From contig JAKSLJ010000025.1 in assembly GCA_024401275.1 (NCBI GenBank), positions 1 through 48,820 of the forward strand: 48,820 nucleotides of DNA, read 5' to 3'. The notes beneath the pieces were generated by a model that searched no databases, was not told the origin of the DNA, and saw only the letters and a list, made by a program, of their open reading frames with translations. Positions within the stretch are counted from its first letter, which is position 1; each line of letters starts with the position of its first letter. Both the position numbers and the translations under genes were made by a program. Source of the stretch: Bacteroidaceae bacterium (GTDB taxonomy: Bacteria; Bacteroidota; Bacteroidia; Bacteroidales; Bacteroidaceae). Below are positions 42,197 to 48,820 of the stretch, piece after piece.

Positions 42197-42838
42197 ATGA
42201 AGAAACTTATTATTGCCCTTGTGGCTTTGTCTGCCTCTATCAGTTCTGAGGCTCAGATTGTGAGATCTGAAAGTAAGACTATCACATCTCACACTACGGC
42301 GCAAACCGTTGTTGTTACCGAAGGTTATGAAAACTATGACCGTCTTTCTGTCAACTACACCTCACTTGGATATGGTGACGAAAAGACTGTAGAGCCGACC
42401 TTCCCTGGAGTTGAATTGGCATGGGACCATGGTTATAACGTTGCCAATAAGAAACAGCCAATATATCTGGAGGTTGGTTTGCATGCACAATACAATTCGG
42501 CAGACGCTAGCGTTGGATATGATGATAAAAACTTCAAGCATATTGAAGTTTCTATTCCGTTAAGTTTAACTTATAAGTATTCTTGGAACGATCTTTATGG
42601 AGCTCCTTTCGCTGGTATTAACCTGAAGAGCGCATTCATTGATGATGTAGCAGATTGGATGGAAGACCAGAAATTCTTCCAGGTAGGTTATCAGGTAGGT
42701 CTTAACGTTGGCTACAAGGCTCTTAACATACAAGTTGGCTACAAGGGAGATATCATGCCGGTAAGCGGAGATGCTGAGTATAGCAATGGTGAACTTAAAA
42801 CCAATGCTTTCTTTGTTGGTTTAGGATTTAATTTTTAA
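42197..42838 (+). CDS. Outer-membrane beta-barrel protein, function unknown
   Basis: A 213-residue protein with a signal peptide (MKKLIIALVALSASISSEAQ). Alternating strands (PIYLEVGLHAQYNSA, HIEVSIPLSLTYKYSW, PFAGINLKSAF, VGYQVGLNVGYKALNIQVGYKGDI) end in AFFVGLGFNF, the typical terminal aromatic of an outer-membrane barrel of the OmpW/PorT-like type. Partner of the preceding secreted protein by position. A terminator hairpin follows 45 bases after its stop. Confidence 0.75.
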   Translation: MKKLIIALVALSASISSEAQIVRSESKTITSHTTAQTVVVTEGYENYDRLSVNYTSLGYGDEKTVEPTFPGVELAWDHGYNVANKKQPIYLEVGLHAQYNSADASVGYDDKNFKHIEVSIPLSLTYKYSWNDLYGAPFAGINLKSAFIDDVADWMEDQKFFQVGYQVGLNVGYKALNIQVGYKGDIMPVSGDAEYSNGELKTNAFFVGLGFNF

Positions 42839-42883
42839 GAAATCCCATCATACATAATTTCAAGACTTTTTCTTGTATATAGA

Positions 42884-42915
42884 GTAGGAGGAAAACGAAG
42901 TAGTTTTCTTCCTAC
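42884..42915 (+). terminator. Terminator after the beta-barrel gene
   Basis: GTAGGAGGAAAAC pairs with GTTTTCTTCCTAC (one G-T) over a 6-base loop, followed by TTTTC. Confidence 0.85.
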
Positions 42916-42960
42916 TTTTCATATTAATACCTATCACTTCTCTTGACACGGCCCATTCGT

Positions 42961-43268
42961 TTAATCATTCTTGCTCTGGTACAGCACTTTACCATCTCGC
43001 AAAATATTCTCGATGAGCAAAAGATTATTCAATTTATCGAAAACATTTATGTCCAGGAAATAAGGTAGCAATAAGTAATCAATATCGCAATCCATTTTGA
43101 CAAAGTCTGCAAAGTCAGTCCCTATCCTTTCAATGTTATATCAATGTCCGCTCCACGACGATTGTCACCACGAGCCTTCGCCCCATAGATAATCGCCTGG
43201 TCTATCTGTGGGTAACGCATAAACACACTCTTAAGAACTGATATCGTCTTATCCGAAAGTCCGTACAT
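42961..43268 (-). pseudogene. Broken MNT-type nucleotidyltransferase
   Basis: On the minus strand from ATG 43268 the frame reads MYGLSDKTISVLKSVFMRYP, then YGAKARGDNRRGADIDITLKG and TAG. This has the nucleotidyltransferase signature (GxxARGxxxxxxDIDI). In another frame the text goes on DFADFVKMDCDIDYLLLPYF, then LDINVFDKLNNLLLIENILRDG and ends SKND. That is the usual second half of MNT-domain proteins (MenA/MntA antitoxin-like). One nonsense codon and one lost base near 43115-43125 are enough to explain the break. The usual HEPN partner is not present. It lies beside a HigBA pair. Confidence 0.75.
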
Positions 43269-43425
43269 CTTATTACATTTTAGAATGCTAAATGTTGCTC
43301 ATCCGTTGGCGACAGAGCTGCCATAATTTATGCAATTTCGGAATCTGATGGCAAAATTACATAAAAAATCATTATCATGCGGCGGTTGGTGTTTTATGAG
43401 AAATCTTTTATGAGGGACATTCACT

Positions 43426-43731
43426 TTAGAAAACAGCCGAAATCTTGCGGATATTCTGCAAATGTTTTATTAGAGAAGGCTTACGACGTGTCAACGCCAT
43501 ATCATAGCGCATCTGCATATTCAGCAGGAGTTCAGGGTTGATGCCTAAAGACGCTTCCACCATTAATGCTAAATCACTTGACACGGCACGTTTACCATTC
43601 AGCACTTCATTAAGGGTAGAATACGAGATATTCAAAGCTTCAGAGAAACTCTTCTGGGTTATGTTCCTGCTTTCCAATTCTTCTTTCAGCACATCACCTG
43701 GATGAGTGGGTAGTCTATCTATTGTGTTCAT
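43426..43731 (-). CDS. higA: HigA-family antitoxin
   Basis: A 101-residue DNA-binding antitoxin from ATG 43731 (MNTIDRLPTHPGDVLKEELESRNITQ). The XRE helix-turn-helix is at about 20-65 (ITQKSFSEALNISYSTLNEVLNGKRAVSSDLALMVEASLG), with the HigA-type HPGDVLKEE start. It neutralises the toxin encoded just upstream and represses the operon. The start 12 codons upstream would overlap the toxin gene and is less likely. The gap to higB is 7 bases; toxin before antitoxin is the HigBA order. Confidence 0.88.
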   Translation of the reverse strand: MNTIDRLPTHPGDVLKEELESRNITQKSFSEALNISYSTLNEVLNGKRAVSSDLALMVEASLGINPELLLNMQMRYDMALTRRKPSLIKHLQNIRKISAVF

Positions 43732-43738
43732 ATAAGTC

Positions 43739-44056
43739 TTATTTATAGTGGTTTGTAATATCTTCAATTGTACATAATGTTAATGAGTTGTTTCCATCTT
43801 CCTGCTTTTGGACTTTAAACACCAAGCGATAGTGATAGTCTATTCTTATGGAGAATGTATCCTGTCTGCCTTCCAGCGCTTCAAAGTTCAAGGAGTTAAA
43901 GACGAAAAGATCTTCTATTCTCGTTGCAGCCATCAAAGTATCTATTCTTTTTTGATACTTTGTAACCACAGGTGGAGCAAAACGATATTTCTTGTTCTTA
44001 CACTTACCCTTTACATACAATTCTTCCAGATATTCTTTGTCGTATATTATTTGCAT
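43739..44056 (-). CDS. higB: HigB/RelE-type toxin
   Basis: A 105-residue ribosome-dependent mRNA interferase-like protein (MQIIYDKEYLEELYVKGKCKNKKYRFAPPVVTKYQKRIDTLMAATRIEDLFVFNSLNFEALEGRQDTFSIRIDYHYRLVFKV). The layout, with a basic C-terminal strand pair SIRIDYHYRLVFKV, is that of plasmid-maintenance HigB toxins. A TTG start two codons upstream is possible, but ATG 44056 is preferred. A minus-strand TAATTTTG box (44090-44097) lies upstream. Confidence 0.85.
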   Translation of the reverse strand: MQIIYDKEYLEELYVKGKCKNKKYRFAPPVVTKYQKRIDTLMAATRIEDLFVFNSLNFEALEGRQDTFSIRIDYHYRLVFKVQKQEDGNNSLTLCTIEDITNHYK

Positions 44057-44089
44057 AGACAAGTGTTATGATAAATATGTATGATGGCG

Positions 44090-44097
44090 CAAAATTA
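44090..44097 (-). promoter_or_regulatory. Promoter -7 box of higBA
   Basis: CAAAATTA on the plus strand is TAATTTTG on the minus strand, 34 bases before the higB start. It is a likely site of HigA repression. The rest of 44098-44407 has no gene. Confidence 0.6.
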
Positions 44098-44223
44098 CGA
44101 TAAAAGATTCAATCAAACAAACTTTTTTACAAAAAAAAATGTCATGACCATATATTTCTGTGAAAAACAAATAATTGGGAACCTTTTTATGTCTTCAAAG
44201 CCTTCTCTTCTATCGACAAACCA

Positions 44224-44266
44224 CCGCCGCAGATGCTTGTGAAATCATCACTTGTGTCTGTGGCGG
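44224..44266. repeat. GCCGCAGA hairpin between higBA and ettA
   Basis: CCGCCGCAGATGC and GTGTCTGTGGCGG pair imperfectly around a loop of about 8 to 14 bases. A T-run (TGATTTTTTT) follows, so it could terminate rightward transcription. A relative is at 41140-41180. Confidence 0.45.
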
Positions 44267-44407
44267 CTGATTTTTTTGGAATGAGTATGTATCTATCACT
44301 TGCCCCAAAATCGGCATTTTTCCTTTACAGGCACAGCAATTTATGTTTTTTCTATGCAAATTCAGGCATTTTTCTTCAAAATCACACATATATTCAATAA
44401 AAAACAT

Positions 44408-44415
44408 TAACTTTG
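44408..44415 (+). promoter_or_regulatory. Promoter -7 box of ettA
   Basis: TAACTTTG, 55 bases before the ettA ATG. The spacer ends in AGTAAATCGTAAATG-type heptamers seen before several genes here. Confidence 0.65.
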
Positions 44416-44469
44416 CAGAAATTGTAAACTGTAGTTCAATATTATAAATAGTAAATCGTAAATGTTTTT

Positions 44470-46158
44470 ATGGCAGACGACAAAAAGATAATTTTCTCTA
44501 TGGTGGGTGTCTCAAAGACTATCCGCCAGACAAACAAGCAGGTGCTGAAGAACATCTACCTCTCGTTCTTCTACGGCGCAAAGATTGGTATCATCGGTCT
44601 CAACGGTGCGGGTAAGTCAACTCTCATGAAGGTCATTGCCGGCATCGACAAGGACTATCAGGGCGAGGTCGTGTTCTCTCCAGGCTACAGCGTGGGCTAT
44701 CTGGAGCAGGATCCTCTCCTCAATGACGACAAGACCGTGAAGGAAGTCGTTATGGAAGGCGTGCAGCATGTTGTTGATGCCCTCGCTGAATACGAGGAGA
44801 TCAACCAGAAGATGTGTCTTCCTGAGTATTACGAGGATGCGGACAAGATGGACAAGCTCTTCGCTCGTCAGGCAGAACTTCAGGACATCATCGATGCTAC
44901 CGACGCATGGAACCTTGACTCTCGCCTTGAGCGCGCTATGGATGCTCTCCGTTGTCCTCCTGAGGAAGCTTCGGTAAAACACCTTTCCGGTGGTGAGCGC
45001 CGCCGCGTTGCTCTCTGCCGTCTGCTTCTCCAGAAGCCAGACGTGCTTCTTCTCGACGAGCCTACCAACCACCTCGACGCAGAGTCTATCGACTGGCTCG
45101 AGCAGCATCTGCGCCAGTACCAAGGCACAGTAATCGCCGTTACTCACGACCGCTACTTCCTTGACAATGTGGCAGGCTGGATTCTTGAACTCGACCGTGG
45201 CGAGGGTATTCCATGGGAAGGCAACTACTCTTCATGGCTCGACCAGAAGACAAAGCGCATGGCAATGGAAGAGAAGGTGGCAAGCAAGCGCCGCAAGACT
45301 CTCGAACGCGAGCTTGAGTGGGTTCGCATGGCTCCAAAGGCTCGTCAGGCTAAGGGTAAGGCACGTTTGAACTCTTACGAAGCTCTCCTCAACGAGGATG
45401 TCAAGCAGAAGGAAGAGAAGCTTGAAATCTTCATTCCTAACGGTCCTCGTCTCGGCAACAAGGTCATCGAGGCCATCGATGTCAAGAAAGCTTACGGCAA
45501 CAAGCTCCTCTACGATAAGCTCAACTTCATGCTTCCGCCAAACGGTATCGTGGGCGTTATCGGACCTAACGGCGCTGGTAAGACAACACTCTTCCGCCTC
45601 ATCATGGGCTTGGAACAGGCAGACGGCGGTACTTTCGAGGTTGGTTCTACTGTAAAGATCGCTTATGTTGACCAGCAGCACAAGAGCATCGACCCGGAGA
45701 AGTCCGTCTATGAGGTTATCTCTGGCGGTACTGAACTGATGCGCATGGGCGGAAGGGATGTCAACGCCCGCGCTTATCTCAGCAAGTTCAACTTCGCCGG
45801 TGCTGATCAGGAGAAGAAATGCAAGGTTCTCTCTGGTGGTGAGCGTAACCGCCTCCAGCTCGCTCTCGCACTGAAGGAAGAAGGCAACGTGCTCCTTCTC
45901 GACGAGCCAACCAATGATATCGACGTAAACACTCTCCGCGCTCTTGAGGAAGGTCTAGAGGAGTTCGCAGGCTGTGCCGTAGTCATTTCCCACGACCGCT
46001 GGTTCCTCGACCGTATCTGCACTCATATTCTCGCCTTCGAAGGCAATAGCGAGGTGTTCTTCTTCCAAGGCAGCTACTCAGAATACGAAGAGAACAAGAA
46101 GATGCGTCTCGGTGGCGAAGAGCCAAAGCGCATCCGCTATCGAAGCCTTGAGGGATAA
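44470..46158 (+). CDS. ettA: Energy-dependent translational throttle protein EttA (ABC-F)
   Basis: A 562-residue cytosolic ABC-F ATPase that binds the ribosomal E site and gates translation when energy is low. ABC domain 1 has GLNGAGKST (about 43-51), LSGGERRRVALC and LLLDEPTNHLDAESIDWLE. The EttA-type arm is present after it. The linker holds WVRMAPKARQAKGKARLNSYE. Domain 2 has GPNGAGKTT, LSGGERNRLQLALAL and LLLDEPTNDIDVNTLRALEE. Length and the arm region fit EttA better than antibiotic-resistance ABC-F proteins. The C-terminus EPKRIRYRSLEG is typical. Own promoter; monocistronic. Confidence 0.93.
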   Translation: MADDKKIIFSMVGVSKTIRQTNKQVLKNIYLSFFYGAKIGIIGLNGAGKSTLMKVIAGIDKDYQGEVVFSPGYSVGYLEQDPLLNDDKTVKEVVMEGVQHVVDALAEYEEINQKMCLPEYYEDADKMDKLFARQAELQDIIDATDAWNLDSRLERAMDALRCPPEEASVKHLSGGERRRVALCRLLLQKPDVLLLDEPTNHLDAESIDWLEQHLRQYQGTVIAVTHDRYFLDNVAGWILELDRGEGIPWEGNYSSWLDQKTKRMAMEEKVASKRRKTLERELEWVRMAPKARQAKGKARLNSYEALLNEDVKQKEEKLEIFIPNGPRLGNKVIEAIDVKKAYGNKLLYDKLNFMLPPNGIVGVIGPNGAGKTTLFRLIMGLEQADGGTFEVGSTVKIAYVDQQHKSIDPEKSVYEVISGGTELMRMGGRDVNARAYLSKFNFAGADQEKKCKVLSGGERNRLQLALALKEEGNVLLLDEPTNDIDVNTLRALEEGLEEFAGCAVVISHDRWFLDRICTHILAFEGNSEVFFFQGSYSEYEENKKMRLGGEEPKRIRYRSLEG

Positions 46159-46216
46159 ATAAAAAGGTAAGTATATTTGGTACAAAGATGATTATAAAAC
46201 AAAAACCATAAAAACC

Positions 46217-46344
46217 GCATAAAAGAGAAGATGGCTCTATCAAGCCATTGATGGTTTGCCCTCGTTATTTTCCTTGTGAGCGAGCTCACAGACAAAATCC
46301 CGAGAACAAACCATCACCCTATCGGGCTTTCTTCTCTTTTATGC
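46217..46344 (+). repeat. Copy 2 of the 128-bp inverted-repeat element, intact
   Basis: Perfect 15-bp terminal inverted repeats GCATAAAAGAGAAGA (46217-46231 and 46330-46344). Inner arms TGATGGTTTG..CTCG also pair, and the centre has TGTGAGC-GA-GCTCACA. The whole unit can fold into one long hairpin. A diverged copy lies inverted at 3303-3436. It sits 58 bases after the ettA stop. Confidence 0.75.
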
Positions 46345-46380
46345 CGATAAACAGGAAAAACATTGCGAACCTGTTATGGA

Positions 46381-46402
46381 GGTGCGGTGCCCTCACCGCA
46401 CC
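46381..46402 (+). repeat. Hairpin A of a facing palindrome pair
   Basis: GGTGCGGTG-CCCT-CACCGCACC: a 9-bp perfect stem with a 4-base loop, preceded by TTATGGA (46374-46380). It is paralogous to hairpin B at 46442-46463 in reverse orientation, with the stem middle changed on both sides. Confidence 0.85.
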
Positions 46403-46420
46403 ATCTGCCGCAAAAGTAAA

Positions 46421-46493
46421 ATACTACCCTTTATCCCGCTTGGTGTCCTGAGGGCAGGACACCTCCATAAACATTGCGGACATCTGATGAAAT
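46421..46493 (+). repeat. 73-bp direct repeat, copy 1 (contains hairpin B)
   Basis: Identical to 48748-48820 but for one base (G at 46438, A at 48765). It contains hairpin B, GGTGTCCTG-AGGG-CAGGACACC (46442-46463), followed by TCCATAA. The second copy runs into the window edge, so the repeat may be longer. Confidence 0.9.
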
Positions 46494-46511
46494 TGTTTTT
46501 TATGTTTATCG

Positions 46512-46654
46512 CTTTTTGAAGTCTGGTGGGTTTCTGTTTGGCATTTTATACGAGAGCTCAGTTTACCCTGAGCTTGTCGAAGGGCTCTCAGGAGAAAATG
46601 ACGAACAGAAAGACACGAAACTCCTGAGAGTTTCTATAAAAGGACTTCAAAAAG
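46512..46654. repeat. 143-bp inverted-repeat element with a three-way junction
   Basis: CTTTTTGAAGTC (46512-46523) pairs with GACTTCAAAAAG (46643-46654). TTTCTGTTTGGCATTTT (46531-46547) pairs with AAAATGACGAACAGAAA (46595-46611) at 15 of 17 positions. GAGAGC (46552-46557) pairs with GCTCTC (46584-46589). A side hairpin AAACTC/GAGTTT (46618-46633) is inserted in the right arm. The core contains CCCTGAGCTTGTCGAAGGGC, a palindromic repeat found in many unrelated bacteria. Confidence 0.7.
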
Positions 46655-46694
46655 GTTTTTTCTGTTTTTTGTCTAAAGAAATGCCCAATTGTAT

Positions 46695-46955
46695 ATAATA
46701 ATAAAAATGCGCCACATCTCTCACGAGCTGTAACGCACTGCTATCTAAACAAAAAAACTATCAAAAGAGGAAAATTGGCGGCCTCACGGTGACCAATTTC
46801 TTGTTATCACAATCTTTTGTTTACCTTAAATAAAACTAACCTATCAAAAATTAATAACTAACCTTATACTAACCTAATGAAAATTTTTATCCTAATCTTT
46901 TTACCCCGATAAGGGTTTGCGTCAAATTCTAAATAACTCTTTATTCGTTGTTTGA
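46695..46955 (-). ncRNA. Candidate small RNA or leader, about 260 nt
   Basis: On the minus strand a full promoter, TTTTG (46988-46992), 19 bases, TACCTTTG (46961-46968), is followed by about 250 bases without a useful frame. That stretch has three TTAGGTTAG/AGGTTAG repeats, a hairpin AAATTGG..CCAATTT (about 46770-46800) and a terminator stem TGCGTTACA/TGTGGCGCA (46708-46737) followed by TTTTTATTATTATA. It resembles the leaders of SusC-type operons, but no gene follows in that direction. It is either a small RNA or an orphaned leader. Confidence 0.5.
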
Positions 46956-47043
46956 CGATGCAAAGGTAGGATGTTTCTGCAATATGGCAAAACATTTAAG
47001 CCATAAATAATCGGAAATATATGCCTTTTTTGACAATTATCAA

Positions 47044-47065
47044 CGGGTGTGTGCGCACACACCCG
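47044..47065. repeat. Perfect 22-bp palindrome at the IS left end
   Basis: CGGGTGTGTGC and GCACACACCCG, with no loop bases between. It lies 24 bases beyond the transposase stop codon and could stop incoming transcription or translation, or act in transposition. Confidence 0.85.
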
Positions 47066-47088
47066 ACTTCGTCAATGCGCCACCCAAA

Positions 47089-48629
47089 TTAAGAATCGCT
47101 GTCAGATAGGTCGAAAAGTGGCTTGACTGCGAGGTGCTTCTCCGGCAAGAAGAGTGTCTTGGTGAAGTAAGTCCCGTTCTCTGGCAATCTTACTCTTATT
47201 GTCGTGATGGTCTTTGCAGCCTCAAGCACCTTATCGACACTCATCCCAATTTTGTTTATGGCAATGAGCCGCTCTAATTCCTTATATATCTTGTAAGCGA
47301 TGAAGCATATGCAGACATGCGCCTCAATCCTTCGTTCCGTAAAGTGAAACATCGGACGCATCTCCAGAGTTCCCTTTGAAACACGGAATGCACGTTCCAC
47401 TACCCAAAGTCCATGATACTCAGCAATGACACGCTCTGCGTCAAGATCCGTATTGGTTATGAGCCCTTTAGGCCATCCCACTTGCAGTCCTCTGCTATCT
47501 TATCCTCGCTGATGACGACTTCTATGTCCTTGCTGATTTCAAGAAACTTGTTGTAGCCGCGCTTGTTCACCTGATTCTTCGTAATTCGTCCGCTCTTGTA
47601 GGCTTTCCTCAACCAGGCAATTCCTCGGTCACGGTTGTAGGCATCCTTCTTCGCACGTTTGTCCGAATAACTGACGATAAGCCGTTCTCCATTCTCACGC
47701 TTGTAGTTGTAGCAGGCTTTGTCAACCTTCTCTAGCGAGAGTATCCATTGCTTCACACCTGCACTCTCGCTCTTGATGCGAGCTCCAAGAATGTATTTGT
47801 AACTAGCCTCCTGTAGCAAAGTGACATTGTTCTTGTTCATCAATCCCGAGTCTGCCACAACGACAAAGTCTTTACCCAGATTGAAACGCTGCTTGAAGTC
47901 ATCTATCATCGGTATCATGGTGAAACCTTCGTACTGACTGCCGTTGAACAGAGAGTATGAAAGCGGATAGCCTCCTTCTGACACCAGCAGGCCGAGTACG
48001 ACCTGTGACTCTGCCGTCTTGCCATCCTTTGAAAAGCCAGGCTCACGCAGTACATCCGTCTGTGCTGTCTCAAAGTAGAGCGTCGTCACATCGTAGAACA
48101 TCAGGCCAATCTTGCCACCGAACAGTTTCCTGGTGTGCTCCACGCTGATCTGCTGTGCAAGCTCCATCTGGGTATTGTAGAGCTTGTCCATGTAGCGGTA
48201 GATGTGGTTGAGGTCAACATCCTCGTCGTAATATGACTTCAGGTAATCCACGGTGGCAAGCTTACTCTTGGGCTGTGACACCCTTGCTATCACCAGATGA
48301 CGCAGAATCTCATCGGGAATGCGGTTGAAGCCGATGCTGTCATAGACTTGATCAAGCAGAAACTGGGTGCCGTTTATCAACACATTATCTATATAGCTTA
48401 GGAAACGCTCCGTCTCCTCGACTTCCTTTCCCTTGCGGTCACCGAAGTCTAGTTCTTGCTGACCGCCGAATGAACGTATCCATGTTGCTGCCTTATCGCA
48501 CAATGAATTTATCTCCTCTTCGGATGTAGAGGAGCCAAATGACTTTATTTCTTTATACTTTCCACTCGCTTTGCTGACCACTACCACACTTGTAGAGCCT
48601 GAACGGTTATGTTTCTTACGTACGTACAT
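47089..48629 (-). CDS. IS1634-family transposase, split by a -1 frameshift
   Basis: The first frame (48629-47457, 390 residues, MYVRKKHNRSGSTSVVVVSK) contains two catalytic Asp of a DDE transposase: FYDVTTLYFE and VVADSGLMN. It stops soon after CKWDGLKG. The second frame (47481-47089) carries LITNTDLDAERVIAEYHGLWVVERAFRVSKGTLEMRPMFHF with the catalytic Glu. Joined by a -1 shift at CTA-AAG-GGC (47463-47471), the product is about 513 residues and reads KWDGLKGLITNTDL without a gap. A_AAG is a known slippery site in other IS families. So this is either programmed frameshifting or a single-base loss. The -7 box TACCTTTG lies four bases before the ATG, which would give a leaderless message. An upstream GTG start is less likely. 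Confidence 0.8.
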
Positions 48630-48633
48630 GGTG

Positions 48634-48641
48634 CAAAGGTA
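48634..48641 (-). promoter_or_regulatory. Transposase promoter -7 box
   Basis: TACCTTTG on the minus strand, four bases before the transposase ATG. Initiation about 5 to 7 bases downstream would fall at the start codon. Confidence 0.5.
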
Positions 48642-48747
48642 CACATTTTTTCGCTTGCGCCACCCAAAAACACCCAATTATTTTGCGTAACTCGTTGATT
48701 TTCATTCTGCGCTATCTAATGGCACAAAAAAGTGATGAAGTCAGGAT

Positions 48748-48820
48748 ATACTACCCTTTATCCCACTTGGTGTCCTGAGGGCAGGACACCTCCATAAACA
48801 TTGCGGACATCTGATGAAAT
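48748..48820 (+). repeat. 73-bp direct repeat, copy 2 (contains hairpin B)
   Basis: One mismatch to 46421-46493. Hairpin at 48769-48790. The copy reaches the window edge. Confidence 0.9.

Larger units (their letters stand above)
47035..48712 (-). mobile_element. IS1634-like insertion sequence
   Basis: Boundaries are tentative. The left side has AATTATCAACGGGTGTGTGC (47035-47054). The right side read inward on the other strand has AAAATCAACGAGTTACGC (48702-48685). These share ATCAACG and GT and may be terminal inverted repeats. A perfect 22-bp palindrome (47044-47065) lies at the left end. A 13-bp direct repeat TGCGCCACCCAAA occurs at 47076-47088 and 48656-48668, just outside the transposase gene. 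A 73-bp direct repeat lies further out on both sides. The IS1634 founder is known for long target duplications of variable length. Confidence 0.6.

Noticed and set aside
46474-46698. 74-codon frame with SSVYPELVEGLSGEN
   Set aside because: This peptide is a translation of a widespread palindromic repeat and the frame lies within the 143-bp structured element.

Overview
The window reads as a chromosome segment of a Bacteroidales bacterium, most likely Prevotella or a close relative. The signs are: repeated promoters of the Bacteroidetes type (TTTG, about 19 bases, then TAnnTTTG); almost no Shine-Dalgarno sequences; families typical of the group (DUF3127, DUF4271, DUF3332, DUF3943, DUF4835/PorD, BspA-like leucine-rich repeats, glycoside hydrolase family 97); and short Prevotella-like C-terminal tails containing IYIKNGKKV. 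No rRNA, tRNA or CRISPR array was recognised.

Layout. 1-2.0 kb: remains of surface-protein genes (a BspA-like gene lacking its 5' end and a secreted-protein gene split by one TAG). 2.0-8.7 kb: an outer-membrane protein, nadB, a coiled-coil lipoprotein, an AI-2E/PerM family permease and an S41 peptidase lipoprotein. 8.7-10.4 kb: Fic and surface-protein debris and two small genes with near-duplicate promoters. 10.4-18.2 kb: GH97 glycosidase, metK, then a rightward housekeeping cluster (DUF4271, hemD, rnpA, yidD, tyrS) and a membrane protein. 18.2-22.3 kb (minus strand): hisG, hisD, a secreted protein and hisC. 22.5-27.9 kb (minus strand): dnaN, coaBC, porD-like, thyA, folA, trmN6. 28.1-32.2 kb: an SSB-like DUF3127 gene, lysS, gpsA and a DUF3332 lipoprotein. 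32.4-36.6 kb: a GH3 beta-glucosidase followed by a DUF3943 membrane protein and a 27-codon remnant of a second GH3 gene.

From 36.6 kb on the window looks accessory. A three-gene operon encodes a WYL regulator, a small EVE/PUA-like protein and a 748-residue protein with two PD-(D/E)XK-like nuclease motifs and a C-terminal membrane anchor. This is the best candidate for an undescribed defence (restriction-like) system. It is followed by 1.1 kb of structured repeats and a strongly predicted structured RNA of about 330 nt with its own promoter and U-rich end. Then come two small secreted proteins, a broken MNT-type nucleotidyltransferase gene, a HigBA toxin-antitoxin pair, the ABC-F factor EttA, a cluster of palindromic elements with a second candidate RNA, and an IS1634-like insertion sequence whose transposase frame is split at an A_AAG site.

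The window is rich in short palindromic repeats. At least seven families can be told apart. One (CCCTCCC..GGGAGGG) overlaps the coding ends of two neighbouring genes, and one shows compensatory stem changes between facing copies. Functions rest on motif recognition by eye. RNA structures were paired by hand and not folded by software.
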